A stretch of 50,452 nucleotides of DNA from Candidatus Rokuibacteriota bacterium (GTDB lineage Bacteria; Methylomirabilota; Methylomirabilia; Rokubacteriales; CSP1-6): NCBI GenBank assembly GCA_003220265.1, contig QHRW01000137.1, forward strand, positions 9,921 through 60,372. Reading direction: 5' to 3'. The notes below the pieces were generated by a model. It saw only the letters and a program-made list of their open reading frames with translations, was not told the origin of the DNA and ran no database searches. Position numbers and translations under genes: made by a program. Below are positions 16,600 through 24,592 of the stretch, in pieces. Each line of letters begins with the position of its first letter. Position 1 is the stretch's first letter.

Positions 16600-17403
16600 A
16601 TGAACGTGCCGGACAGCTGGGGACTCGAGGGCAAGGTGGCCGTGGTGAGTGGGGGTGGCGCGGCCGGTGAGGGCATCGGCAACGGGCGCGCCGCGGCGAT
16701 CCTGCTCGCCAAGGCGGGCGCGCGCGTGGTGGTCGTGGACCGCGACAAGGCGCTGGCCCAGCGCACGGTGGAGATGATCAAGGAGGCGAAGGGCGGCGAG
16801 GCCATCGCGCTCGAGGCCGACGTCACCCAGGGGCGCGAGTGCGCGCGCATGGTGCAGGCCGCGCTCGACACCTTCGGCCGCCTCGACCTGCTCGACAACA
16901 ACGTCGGCATCGGCAGCCGCGGCTCGGTCGTGGACGAGACGGAGGAGAACTGGCGGCGCGTCATGCAGGTGAACGTGGACACGATGTTCCTCACCGCCAA
17001 GCACGCCATCCCGGCCATGAAGCGCACCGGCGGCGGCGCCATCGTCAACGTGTCGTCCATCTCCGCGCTGCGCCCGCGCGGGCTCACGACCTACTCGGTG
17101 TCCAAGGGCGCGGTCATCGCGCTCACCCAGGCCATGGCCGTGGACCACGGCCAGGACGGCATCCGCGTGAACTGCGTGGCGCCGGGGCCCGTCTACACGC
17201 CGATGGTGTATTCCCGTGGCATGAGCGACGCCGCCCGCGAGCGCCGCAAGAACGCCTCGCTGCTCAAGATCGAGGGCACCGGCTGGGACATCGGCCACGC
17301 CGTGCGCTTCCTGCTCTCCGACTACGCCCGCTACGTCACCGGCCACGTCCTGGTCGTGGACGGCGGCACCACGGTGACCGCCCCCGAGCGCGACTCGCAG
17401 TGA
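16600..17403 (+). CDS. SDR family oxidoreductase
   Basis: A 267-residue classical SDR. Cofactor loop SGGGAAGEGIGNGR near residues 17-30 is two residues longer than usual; NNVG at 100-103 replaces NNAG; catalytic Ser153, Tyr165, Lys169 (YSVSK). Asp47 in VVVDRDK indicates NAD preference. ATG 16600 follows AGAGGAGAAC at good spacing, 11 bp after the LLM gene. It ends the rightward unit controlled by the 15264 operator. The modified glycine-rich loop (inserted Ala-Gly-Glu) occurs in several SDRs that act on cyclic or hydroxyaryl substrates, but the substrate here is unknown. Confidence 0.92.
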   Translation: MNVPDSWGLEGKVAVVSGGGAAGEGIGNGRAAAILLAKAGARVVVVDRDKALAQRTVEMIKEAKGGEAIALEADVTQGRECARMVQAALDTFGRLDLLDNNVGIGSRGSVVDETEENWRRVMQVNVDTMFLTAKHAIPAMKRTGGGAIVNVSSISALRPRGLTTYSVSKGAVIALTQAMAVDHGQDGIRVNCVAPGPVYTPMVYSRGMSDAARERRKNASLLKIEGTGWDIGHAVRFLLSDYARYVTGHVLVVDGGTTVTAPERDSQ

Positions 17404-17408
17404 GCTTG

Positions 17409-17495
17409 ATGACGGCCGACGACGGCCACGGGGCCCTCGACCTCGCGCGGCAGCAGCAGCCGGATCTCATCATCATGGACCTCTCGAGCAGCGCG
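17409..17495 (+). pseudogene. Response-regulator receiver domain remnant
   Basis: The frame reads ADDGHGALDLARQQQ then PDLIIMDLSSS, matching the second helix and the phospho-Asp strand of a CheY-like receiver. The N-terminal strand with the acidic pair and everything after the Asp strand are missing; the frame then loses similarity. It lies 6 bp after the SDR stop. A decayed fragment, not a gene. Confidence 0.5.
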
Positions 17496-17680
17496 TGCGG
17501 CGGCTGCTGGCGACGGAGCCGCCACTCTCACCGCCGACTGGGTGATTCCGTGCCACGTTGGCGGCTACGTGCCACCCGCCGGTAGCTATTTTTCCGCCGC
17601 CGGGCGCGGGACGCGGGCGCAAGTGCCCGCCGCTTCAAGCCTGGGATGTGTGGCACCCGACGTGCTCAGGACGGCCGGCA

Positions 17681-18274
17681 ATGCACGCGCGAGTCCCGGC
17701 AGGCCTCTGCCTCGTCGTCCTTGGGGTGGCGCTCGCCACCACGGGCTGCGCGACGCGGATTCGCAACATCCCCAATCATCCGCTCGCGAAACAGTCGAAC
17801 GCGATCGCGGAGCGCGATCAGCGCGAGTGCGAGCAGGCCATCACCGGCACCCTCAAGGGCGTGTGGTTCCCCGCCGAGGTCGAGTTCGCCGCGTGCATGA
17901 TCGCCCGCAACTACCAGGTATACATGCAGGTCATCGACGCCTCCGTCGAGGTCAAGCGGGTCTCGCTGCGGACGAAGGCGCAGCCGGCCGCGGTCCTCCA
18001 TGACCTGGTGGTCTGCGAGCGCACGGTCTCGAAGAACATGACCATCGGGGAGAAGCTCGGGCGGGCGGCCGTGAGCGTGGCCGGCGTGTTCTTCTGGCCG
18101 GCTTCGGTGGGCGGCATGGCGGCCTCCGCCACCCTCGCGGTGAACCGCGAGCGCGACTATGCCGACTGCATGAAGCCGCTCGGCTACGTCGTGACCCGGT
18201 GGGTGCCGTCCGCCGGCGAGTCGGCCTTCACGCCCAACCGCACGCTCAAGGGCGAGGAGCGCGTCTCCCCCTAG
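17681..18274 (+). CDS. Predicted lipoprotein of unknown function
   Basis: A 197-residue protein with a signal peptide (AGLCLVVLGVALATTGC) whose Cys is a plausible but non-ideal lipobox, since -3 is Thr. ATG 17681 was chosen because the signal peptide begins there; an upstream in-frame extension to 17558 is low-complexity and lacks a ribosome-binding site. A second hydrophobic stretch AAVSVAGVFFWPASVGGMAASATLAV near residues 130-155 could insert in a membrane. Internal Cys residues occur at QRECEQ, FAACMI, VVCERT and YADCMKP, enough for disulfides. I do not recognise the family. It is monocistronic between two operons, with about 180 bp upstream that hold only the receiver remnant. Confidence 0.65.
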   Translation: MHARVPAGLCLVVLGVALATTGCATRIRNIPNHPLAKQSNAIAERDQRECEQAITGTLKGVWFPAEVEFAACMIARNYQVYMQVIDASVEVKRVSLRTKAQPAAVLHDLVVCERTVSKNMTIGEKLGRAAVSVAGVFFWPASVGGMAASATLAVNRERDYADCMKPLGYVVTRWVPSAGESAFTPNRTLKGEERVSP

Positions 18275-18658
18275 TCAGCCGACGTCGACGTCGATCGTGC
18301 GCGCGCGCGGGCCCTCGAACTCGAGCAGGACGATCCGCTGGAACTCTCCCAGGGCGAGCCGCCCGTTCCGCACCGGCACGGACACCGAGGGGCCAACCAG
18401 CGCGGCCAGCACGTGGGCGCGGACGTGATCGGCCGAGTCGTGCGCGTACGTCGCCGCCTGCGGCACCAGGCCGTGGAGGACGGTCAGCAGGTCCTCGGCG
18501 ATGCCATCCTCGTTGGTGAGGATGGTCAGCGCGCACGTCGTGTGCTGGACGAAGAGGCGACAGACGCCGTGGCCGACCGCGGCCGCCAGCGCCGCCACGT
18601 CCTTCGTGAGGTCGATGACCTCCTCGTGGGCGTGACTCTGCACGCCGAGGGCGCTCAC
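18275..18658 (-). CDS. YjbQ/UPF0047 family protein (secondary thiamine-phosphate synthase)
   Basis: A 127-residue single-domain protein of the YjbQ family, full length. Family motifs are FVQHTTCALTILTNEDG near residues 36-52 and YAHDSADHVRAHVLAALVG near 71-89, then GRLALGEFQRIVLLEFEGP. The GTG start at 18658 overlaps the MetE-like stop as GTGA. Members have weak thiamine-phosphate synthase activity, but their main role is unsettled. It is the last gene of the dctQ-dctM-MetE-like unit, a linkage that may hint at a role with the MetE-like enzyme. Confidence 0.88.
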   Translation of the reverse strand: MSALGVQSHAHEEVIDLTKDVAALAAAVGHGVCRLFVQHTTCALTILTNEDGIAEDLLTVLHGLVPQAATYAHDSADHVRAHVLAALVGPSVSVPVRNGRLALGEFQRIVLLEFEGPRARTIDVDVG

Positions 18659-19812
18659 CAGAGCCTGTGGGTGGCGAGGTCGGCGCCCTCGCGCAGCGCG
18701 CGCAGCTTGGCCCACACCACGCTCGGCGCGCACATCTCCGAGCCCGCGAACGTGCCGAAGCCGCAGTCGGTCGAGGCCAGCACGCGCGTCTTGTCGCCGA
18801 TGGCCTCCACGATCTGCACGAGGCGGTCGGCCACGACCTCGGGGTGCTCGACGTAGTTGGTCGTGGTGTCGATCACGCCGGGGATGAACAGCATGCCCTC
18901 CGGCAGCCGGTGGCGCGCCAGCACGCGGTGCTCGTGCTGGTGGCGCGGGTTGCCGAGCGGCATCGAGAGCGCGCCGACCCTGGCCCGCAGCACGAGCGAC
19001 AGCACCGCCTCCAGCGCCACGTCGTGCACGTGGGGGCCGTCGTAGTTGCCCCAGCAGAGGTGCAGGCGCACGCGATCGGCCGGGATATTGACGATGGCCT
19101 GGTTGATGGCCTCGATGTGCAGCGCGACGGCGCGCTGAAAGCCCTCCAGCGACTCGTGCTGGAAGAAGCGCACGCGCTCCATGGCGAGGTCGGGGCAGTC
19201 GAGCTGCAGCACCAGGCCGCGCGCGTGGATCAGCTCGTACTCCTTGCGCATCTCGCGGGCCAGCGCCATCACGTAGCGCTCGTGCGAGTCGTAGTGGCGG
19301 TTCAGCAGGATCGTCGCGATGGTGCCCGGCGACACCGCGGTCATGAAGCGCTCGGCGAACGGGCGCGGCGCCGCCGCGGTCACCCGCAGGAAGAGGTCGC
19401 ACTCGCGCTCGGCCTCGCCCAGGTCCTCGTAGCGCACGTCGCCGACCGCTTCGGGCGCGTTCGTGATGCGCGCCGCCGAGCGCCGCCGGTCGGCCAGCAT
19501 CGCCGCGTAGTCCGGGAAGTCGATGAGGTCCCGCGACGGCAGCCGCTTGCTCTCGCCGCCGAAGCCGCGCATGCGCCGGGCCACGTACGTCGAGAAGCCC
19601 GCGCGCGGCTGCTCGCCGTCGTTGCCGACGTCGATGCCCGCCGCGAGCTGGCGCGCGACCACCTCGCGCACCGCGGCCTCCGTCTCGCGCGCCAGCGCGC
19701 CCTCGTCCACCGGCTCGCCGCGGTCCTGCCGCACCAGCAGGTCGCGCAGGGCGGCCGGGCGCGGGATGCTGCCCACGTGCGTGGTCAGGAGGCGCTCGTC
19801 GCTTCTGCGCAT
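18655..19812 (-). CDS. MetE C-terminal-like methyltransferase (second copy)
   Basis: A 385-residue short MetE-like TIM-barrel protein, opening RLLTTHVGSIPRP. It has His251 and Cys253 (HLCWGNY) and Cys350 (STDCGFGT) as expected zinc ligands. At the position of the MetE zinc Glu, where the first copy has ISLEGANP, this protein has LSMPLGNPRHQHE, so the Glu is replaced and two nearby His are candidates to substitute. It starts 4 bp after dctM and overlaps yjbQ, so it is coupled to a TRAP transporter. It is clearly paralogous to 7026-8264. The acceptor thiol and methyl donor are unknown. Confidence 0.88.
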   Translation of the reverse strand: MRRSDERLLTTHVGSIPRPAALRDLLVRQDRGEPVDEGALARETEAAVREVVARQLAAGIDVGNDGEQPRAGFSTYVARRMRGFGGESKRLPSRDLIDFPDYAAMLADRRRSAARITNAPEAVGDVRYEDLGEAERECDLFLRVTAAAPRPFAERFMTAVSPGTIATILLNRHYDSHERYVMALAREMRKEYELIHARGLVLQLDCPDLAMERVRFFQHESLEGFQRAVALHIEAINQAIVNIPADRVRLHLCWGNYDGPHVHDVALEAVLSLVLRARVGALSMPLGNPRHQHEHRVLARHRLPEGMLFIPGVIDTTTNYVEHPEVVADRLVQIVEAIGDKTRVLASTDCGFGTFAGSEMCAPSVVWAKLRALREGADLATHRLW

Positions 19813-19816
19813 GGCG

Positions 19817-21100
19817 TCAGCGCACCAGGCCCGCGCGGCGCGGCAGGAAGAGCGTGATCTCGGGGAACAGGATCAGCAGCAGCAGGCCGAGCACGAGCGA
19901 GGCGAGGTAGGGCCAGTACGCGCGGAAGTGGCGGCCGACCGTGATGTTGGCGAAGCGCAGCGCCATCAGCAGGCCGACGCCGATGGGCGGCAGGAAGAGC
20001 CCGATGCCCACGGCGGCGGTGAGCACGATGTTGAAGTGGATCGGATGGATGCCGATCTTCTTGGCGACCGGGTACACCACGGGCACCAGCACGACCGCGG
20101 CCGGCAGCCCTTCCAGCACCATGCCGAACATGATGACGATCAGCGACACGGCAGACAGGAACAGCCACGGCCGTCCTTCGAGCGGCTGCAGCAGCTCGCC
20201 GAGCATGGCGGGCACGCCGAGCATGCCCATGAGGAACTGATAGACGGTGGCCACCGAGAGCAGGAACACGACCGCCGCGGTGAGCAGCGCGCTCTCGTGC
20301 ACGAGCGTGACCATCTCGCGCACCGTGACGTTGCGGTAGTAGAGCAGCGCCGCGGCCACGGCATAGAAGGCCACCAGCGCCCCGGCCTCGGTGGCGGTGA
20401 AGATCCCGAAGAAGAAGCCCAGCACGATGAGGATGGGCACCACCAGCGGCACCAGCGAGGCCTTCGTCGCGCGCGCGAACTCCGTCCGCGTAGGTCGCGC
20501 GTCCTTGGGCCACTGCAGCCGATGGGCCTGCACGAGGATCACCGCCATCAGGCAGAGCGCGGTGACGGCGGCGGGGATGAAGCCGCCCAGGAAGATCCCG
20601 ACGACCGAGGTGTCGGTCACGGTACCCAGCACGATCATGAAGATGGCCGGCGGCACCAGGATGCCCATGGCGGTGGCGGAGGCGACGAGCGAGACCGCGT
20701 GCTCGGGCTTGTAGCCGGCCCGCAGCATCGGCGGCGTCAGCATGGAGCCGATGGCCGAGACGTCGGCGATCGTCGAGCCCGAGATGCCCGAGAAGAAGTA
20801 CTCGGCCAGCACCACCGACAGGCCGAGGCCGCCGCGCACCCAGCCCACCAGCGCGCGCGCCAGGTCGACCAGCGCGTACGACATCCCGCAGCGCTCCATG
20901 AGGCTGCCGGCGAACACGAACGTGGGAATGGCCAGCAGCACCCAGCTCTGCGAGCCGGCCACCAGCGCCGACGGCAGCTTCGTCAGCGAGAAGTGGCCCA
21001 CCAGCAGGCCCGTGAAGCCGGCGAGGCCGAGGGCGAAGACGATCGGCAGCGAGAGCAGCGTGAGCACGACGAAGGTGACGGCGACGGAGGCGACCAGCAT
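19817..21100 (-). CDS. TRAP transporter large permease (DctM type)
   Basis: A 427-residue integral membrane protein with about 12 hydrophobic helices, the M subunit of a TRAP symporter that moves organic acids with sodium. Family motifs include FVFAGSLMERCGMS, FFSGISGSTIADVSAIGSM and LVASATAMGILVPPAIFMI. The length is normal. The start is 3 bp after the dctQ stop, so the two are coupled. The periplasmic binding protein is encoded divergently at 21694. Confidence 0.93.
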   Translation of the reverse strand: MLVASVAVTFVVLTLLSLPIVFALGLAGFTGLLVGHFSLTKLPSALVAGSQSWVLLAIPTFVFAGSLMERCGMSYALVDLARALVGWVRGGLGLSVVLAEYFFSGISGSTIADVSAIGSMLTPPMLRAGYKPEHAVSLVASATAMGILVPPAIFMIVLGTVTDTSVVGIFLGGFIPAAVTALCLMAVILVQAHRLQWPKDARPTRTEFARATKASLVPLVVPILIVLGFFFGIFTATEAGALVAFYAVAAALLYYRNVTVREMVTLVHESALLTAAVVFLLSVATVYQFLMGMLGVPAMLGELLQPLEGRPWLFLSAVSLIVIMFGMVLEGLPAAVVLVPVVYPVAKKIGIHPIHFNIVLTAAVGIGLFLPPIGVGLLMALRFANITVGRHFRAYWPYLASLVLGLLLLILFPEITLFLPRRAGLVR

Positions 21101-21103
21101 CGC

Positions 21104-21610
21104 TCAGGCCTCCGCGGCCGGCATCCGCCAGGCATCCACGAGCCCGGCCACGCTGTAGATCACCATCAGCACGCCGCCCACCACGGCGGAGAGATAGAGC
21201 CAGCGCAAGTTCAGGTCGAGCGCGGGCGAGAACGACTGGCTGTTGAGCTCGGCGACCTCCCAGCCGTACACCGTCAGCAGCGCGCCGAAGCCCGTGAGCA
21301 GCACGTAATGGCCGAGGGTCACCGCCCGGCGCAGCGGCGGCGGGAACCGCTCGGTGACGATGTGCACGGCGAAGTGCGTGCCGCGGCGGATGCCGACGGC
21401 GGCGCCGATGAAGGTGAGCCAGGCCAGCGAGTACTCGCCGATCTCCTCCACCCAGAAGAACCGGATCGAGGGGAGATCGAAGCGCGCCGACACCCACGTC
21501 ATCACGTAGCGGAGGAAGACGCCGGCCAGCATGTCGAGCATCGCCAGCAGCATGAGCCCCGTGATGACGACGTGAGGCAGCACGCGGATACCGCGGAGGA
21601 GCGGGCTCAC
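21104..21610 (-). CDS. TRAP transporter small permease (DctQ type)
   Basis: A 168-residue protein with four predicted membrane helices, the Q subunit that pairs with DctM. The family motif WVEEIGEYSLAWLTFIGAA lies after the first helix, followed by RRGTHFAVHI. The start is assigned to GTG 21610 (VSPLLRGIR) because residues beyond it in frame overlap the divergent promoter and are not hydrophobic; no clear Shine-Dalgarno is visible. It is first gene of the minus-strand unit dctQ-dctM-MetE-like-yjbQ. Confidence 0.88.
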   Translation of the reverse strand: MSPLLRGIRVLPHVVITGLMLLAMLDMLAGVFLRYVMTWVSARFDLPSIRFFWVEEIGEYSLAWLTFIGAAVGIRRGTHFAVHIVTERFPPPLRRAVTLGHYVLLTGFGALLTVYGWEVAELNSQSFSPALDLNLRWLYLSAVVGGVLMVIYSVAGLVDAWRMPAAEA

Positions 21611-21641
21611 GGCGCGCGGATGGTAACAAGGCCGCCGCCGC

Positions 21642-21670
21642 TTGACAACGGTGGACGATCGCGCGATTTT
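21642..21670 (+). promoter_or_regulatory. Putative sigma-70 type promoter for the TRAP binding protein
   Basis: TTGACA at 21642-21647, a 17-bp spacer, and GATTTT at 21665-21670. The -35 is perfect and the -10 weak. It lies in the divergent gap between dctQ and the binding protein. Confidence 0.4.
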
Positions 21671-21693
21671 CGGCCCGCCGACAGGAGGCCCCA

Positions 21694-22704
21694 ATGAGCC
21701 GAGCGCAGCGCAGCGTCGCGTCCGTGGCCGTCGCTCTCGTCCTCACCGCTCTCGCCGTCGCCCCGCCGCCGGCGCCCGCGCAGCCCAAGCCCGGTGCGCG
21801 CAAGCTCGACCTGGCCCACATCATCCCGCCGCCCGAGTCGGGCGCCATCGCCTTCAAGTACCTGGCCGACGAGGTGACGAAGCGCTCCAACGGCGCGCTC
21901 GACGTGCGCTTCCACGGCGGCACGCTCCTGGGCAAGGAGCTGGAGATCATGGACGCGGTGAAGTCGGGCAACGTCGCGCTGGGGGCGCCGGCCGGCGCCG
22001 CCTGCACGGTGTTCCCCGAGATGTGCATCTTCCTCACGCCCTACCTGGTGCGCGACTACGAGCACGCCTACGCGATGTTCAACGGCGAGATCGGCAAGAA
22101 GCTCGACGAGACGTTCCAGCAGAAGTACAAGGTCAAGATCGTCTACTTCTACGACTACGGCTTCCGCCACTTCTGGAACAACCGCAAGCCGATCAACACG
22201 CCGGCCGACCTCAAGGGCCTCAAGATGCGCGTGCAGCAGGGGCGCGTGTTCGCCGACACCGTGAACGGGCTGGGGGCCAGCGCGGTGCCGATGGCGTGGG
22301 GCGAGGTGATTCCGGCCGCCCAGCAGGGCGTCATAGACGGCGCCGACCTGCCCATCTACAACATCAATGCGCTCAAGGTCTACGAGGTCTCCAAGTACGT
22401 CTCGCTGACCTTCCACAACTACGGGCCCACCGTGCTGGTGATGAATCTCGACATCTGGAAGAGCCTCACGCCCGAGCAGCAGAAGCTCTTCATGGACGTC
22501 GGCCGCGAGGCCCAGAAGAAGGTGCGCGAGCTGACCGAGAGCGTCGACAACCTGGCCAAGGCCAAGGAGCTCCTCGAGGCCAAGGGCATGAAGGTGAACG
22601 CCGCCGACGTGGCGTCCTTCCGCAAGCTGGCCGAGGACAAGATCTGGCCGGCCTACAAGCAGCAGTACGGCGAGCTCTGGGACCGGATCGTCAGCGCGAA
22701 GTAG
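21694..22704 (+). CDS. TRAP transporter substrate-binding protein (DctP type)
   Basis: A 336-residue secreted binding protein. Signal peptide about residues 1-29 ending PPAPAQ. Mature motifs: LAHIIPPPESGAIAFKYLAD, HGGTLLGKELEIMDAVKSGN, and LKGLKMRVQQGRVFADTVNG with the Arg (KMR) that usually salt-bridges the ligand carboxylate, then PMAWGEVIPAAQQGVIDGAD. It therefore probably binds an organic acid. ATG 21694 follows a perfect AGGAGG. It is divergent from the dctQM genes and leads a plus-strand run that continues into an ABC importer. Confidence 0.93.
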   Translation: MSRAQRSVASVAVALVLTALAVAPPPAPAQPKPGARKLDLAHIIPPPESGAIAFKYLADEVTKRSNGALDVRFHGGTLLGKELEIMDAVKSGNVALGAPAGAACTVFPEMCIFLTPYLVRDYEHAYAMFNGEIGKKLDETFQQKYKVKIVYFYDYGFRHFWNNRKPINTPADLKGLKMRVQQGRVFADTVNGLGASAVPMAWGEVIPAAQQGVIDGADLPIYNINALKVYEVSKYVSLTFHNYGPTVLVMNLDIWKSLTPEQQKLFMDVGREAQKKVRELTESVDNLAKAKELLEAKGMKVNAADVASFRKLAEDKIWPAYKQQYGELWDRIVSAK

Positions 22705-22717
22705 GGCTGGCGGCGCC

Positions 22718-23488
22718 GTGACGCGGCGGGGCCTCGGCGTGGTGGCGGGCCTGGTGATGGCGGCGGCGCTGGCCGCCGTCGCCGGCGCGGCCGAATGCAA
22801 GCCGCCGCTGGCCGCCACGCCGACCGTGGTCGGCCTCACGTTCTGCGCCGATCCGCGGCTGGGCGCGACGATCACCGAGCGCATCCGCAAGCTCCGCGAG
22901 GAGGTCCGCGCCCAGCGTCGCAGCGGCAAGCTCATCGTCTACGCGAGCACGCCGATCAGTCCCCGCGGCGGCGGCGACATGGCGGTCAACGTCGCCATCG
23001 CCGCCTCGGTGAAGGCCCGGCTGGAAAAGGAATTCGGCTCGGCGGTGTGGGTGCTCGACCCCGGGCGCTACCAGCTTCCCGAGGTCGACGGCCGAAGCGC
23101 CGGCGGCGGCGACTACATGGTCATGTGGGCCGAGGTCCTCGGCGGCGAGGACGGCGCCGGCCGCGACTTCGACATGGTCCACTTCACGGGCCCCGGCGAC
23201 ATGCGGGCCTTCTTCGGCTGCGGCCGTGACAGCGTGAGCGACTGCGTGGCCCGTCATCCGGCGGCGCAGGCCATCACCGAGCCCGCCCGCCGCCAGGCCT
23301 TCGTCCGCTACTACACGCTGCGGGCCTCCGCCGCCTACTCGACGGGGGCCCACGACGAGTGGAACATCGTCGTGCGCATCAACCGCAAGCGGGGCATCGG
23401 CGACCAGGTGGCCATGTTCTTCGACGGCCGTCCGGCCTCGCCCGCCGAGATGGAAACCGAGATCACGCCAGGCTACGAAGTCCGGTGA
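22718..23488 (+). CDS. Secreted protein of unknown function with four cysteines
   Basis: A 256-residue protein starting at GTG 22718, 13 bp after the TRAP binding protein. Residues 1-25 form a Sec signal peptide (MAAALAAVAGAA). The mature part has four Cys, two close to its start (AECKPP, LTFCADP) and two in FFGCGRDSVSDCVARH, compatible with two disulfides. Other notable stretches are LIVYASTPISPRGGGDMAVN and DFDMVHFTGPGDMRAFF. I do not recognise a family. The position between a TRAP and an ABC binding protein suggests a periplasmic accessory, but that is inference only. Confidence 0.7.
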   Translation: MTRRGLGVVAGLVMAAALAAVAGAAECKPPLAATPTVVGLTFCADPRLGATITERIRKLREEVRAQRRSGKLIVYASTPISPRGGGDMAVNVAIAASVKARLEKEFGSAVWVLDPGRYQLPEVDGRSAGGGDYMVMWAEVLGGEDGAGRDFDMVHFTGPGDMRAFFGCGRDSVSDCVARHPAAQAITEPARRQAFVRYYTLRASAAYSTGAHDEWNIVVRINRKRGIGDQVAMFFDGRPASPAEMETEITPGYEVR

Positions 23489-23517
23489 ACGAGCCCGGTA
23501 AGGAAAGGGAGCGATCC

Positions 23518-24543
23518 ATGCGAGCCGTTCGAATCGGATGGCTGGCCGCGCTGGCCCTGACGTGGGCGGCCGCCGGCGCCGCGCCCGCCACCGCCGCCGA
23601 CACGCTCAACGCCTACTCCATCTGGCCGGAGAACTGGGCACGGCCGATGCTGCAGGAGTTCGAGAAGGCCACCGGGATCAAGGTGAACTTCGTCCGCTTC
23701 TCCTCGGGCGAAGCGCTGGCGCGGCTGATCGCCGAGAAGAACACGCCGCGCGTGGACGTGCTCTTCGGCGGGCCGGTCGAGACGTTCGCGGCCGGCGTCA
23801 AGGAAGGCATCTTCGAGCCCTACAAGCCGCCGGCCTTCGCCGCGCTGCCTGCGCGCTTCAAGGCCGCCGACGGCAGCTGGGTGGCCATCGCCGACGACCC
23901 GCTCGTCTTCATGACGAACGCCCGGTTCCTCAAGGACAACAACCTGAAGCCGCCGGCCTCGTGGGAGGACCTGCTGAACCCGGCCTACAAGAACATGCTG
24001 CAGATGGCCGACGCGCGCACCTCCGGCACCGCCGTCACCCGGCTCTTCTCCATCCTCGAGGTCAACGGCCGCGACGAGGCCAGGGCGTTCGAGTACATGA
24101 AGAAGAAGCGGCGCAACGTGCAGCTCTACACGAAGAGCGGCGGCGGCGGCACGCTGCCGGTCGGCCTCGGCCAGGCCGGCGGCGGCATCTTCTTCATCGT
24201 GGACGCGCTCGACACCAAGGCCAAGGGCTACGACGTCGTCATCAGCTTCCCCAAGGAGGGTATCGGCACCTCCGCGGAAGCCATCGCGCTGATCAAGGGA
24301 GCGAAGAATCCCGAGCTCGGCCGCAAGCTCATCGACTGGGCCTCCTCGCCGGCGATGCAGAAGCTGTACGCGCCGCACAAGATCAACTTCGTGCCGGCCC
24401 ATCCCGAGGTGGCCGTGGAGCCGGGCCTGGCCGAGGTGCTGAAGGGCGCGAAGATCTTCCCGATCGACGACGCGTATGCCGGCGCCAACCGCAAGCGGAT
24501 CGTGGAGCGCTGGGTGAACGAGGTGCTCAATCTCCGGGAGTGA
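23518..24543 (+). CDS. ABC transporter substrate-binding protein, Fe3+/AfuA (family 1) type
   Basis: A 341-residue type II periplasmic binding protein. Signal peptide residues 1-27 (ending ATAAD). Mature motifs: LNAYSIWPENWARPMLQEF, EKATGIKVNFVRFSSGEAL, RVDVLFGGPVETFAAGVKEG and FVPAHPEVAVEPG. The ATG at 23518 follows AAGGAAAGGGAG. It leads the permease and ATPase genes that make a complete importer. Family members carry ferric iron, phosphonates, polyamines or thiamine. The Tyr pair typical of iron ligands is not obvious, so an organic substrate is possible. Confidence 0.88.
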   Translation: MRAVRIGWLAALALTWAAAGAAPATAADTLNAYSIWPENWARPMLQEFEKATGIKVNFVRFSSGEALARLIAEKNTPRVDVLFGGPVETFAAGVKEGIFEPYKPPAFAALPARFKAADGSWVAIADDPLVFMTNARFLKDNNLKPPASWEDLLNPAYKNMLQMADARTSGTAVTRLFSILEVNGRDEARAFEYMKKKRRNVQLYTKSGGGGTLPVGLGQAGGGIFFIVDALDTKAKGYDVVISFPKEGIGTSAEAIALIKGAKNPELGRKLIDWASSPAMQKLYAPHKINFVPAHPEVAVEPGLAEVLKGAKIFPIDDAYAGANRKRIVERWVNEVLNLRE

Positions 24544-24592
24544 CGCGGCGCGGCCGCTCCGGCGCGACCCGGCCCTGCTGGCCGCCGTCGTC

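Noticed and set aside
19523..21697. 724-codon plus-strand frame over the TRAP and MetE-like genes
   Set aside because: Low-complexity His/Gln/Arg/Asp composition and antisense to convincing TRAP permease genes.
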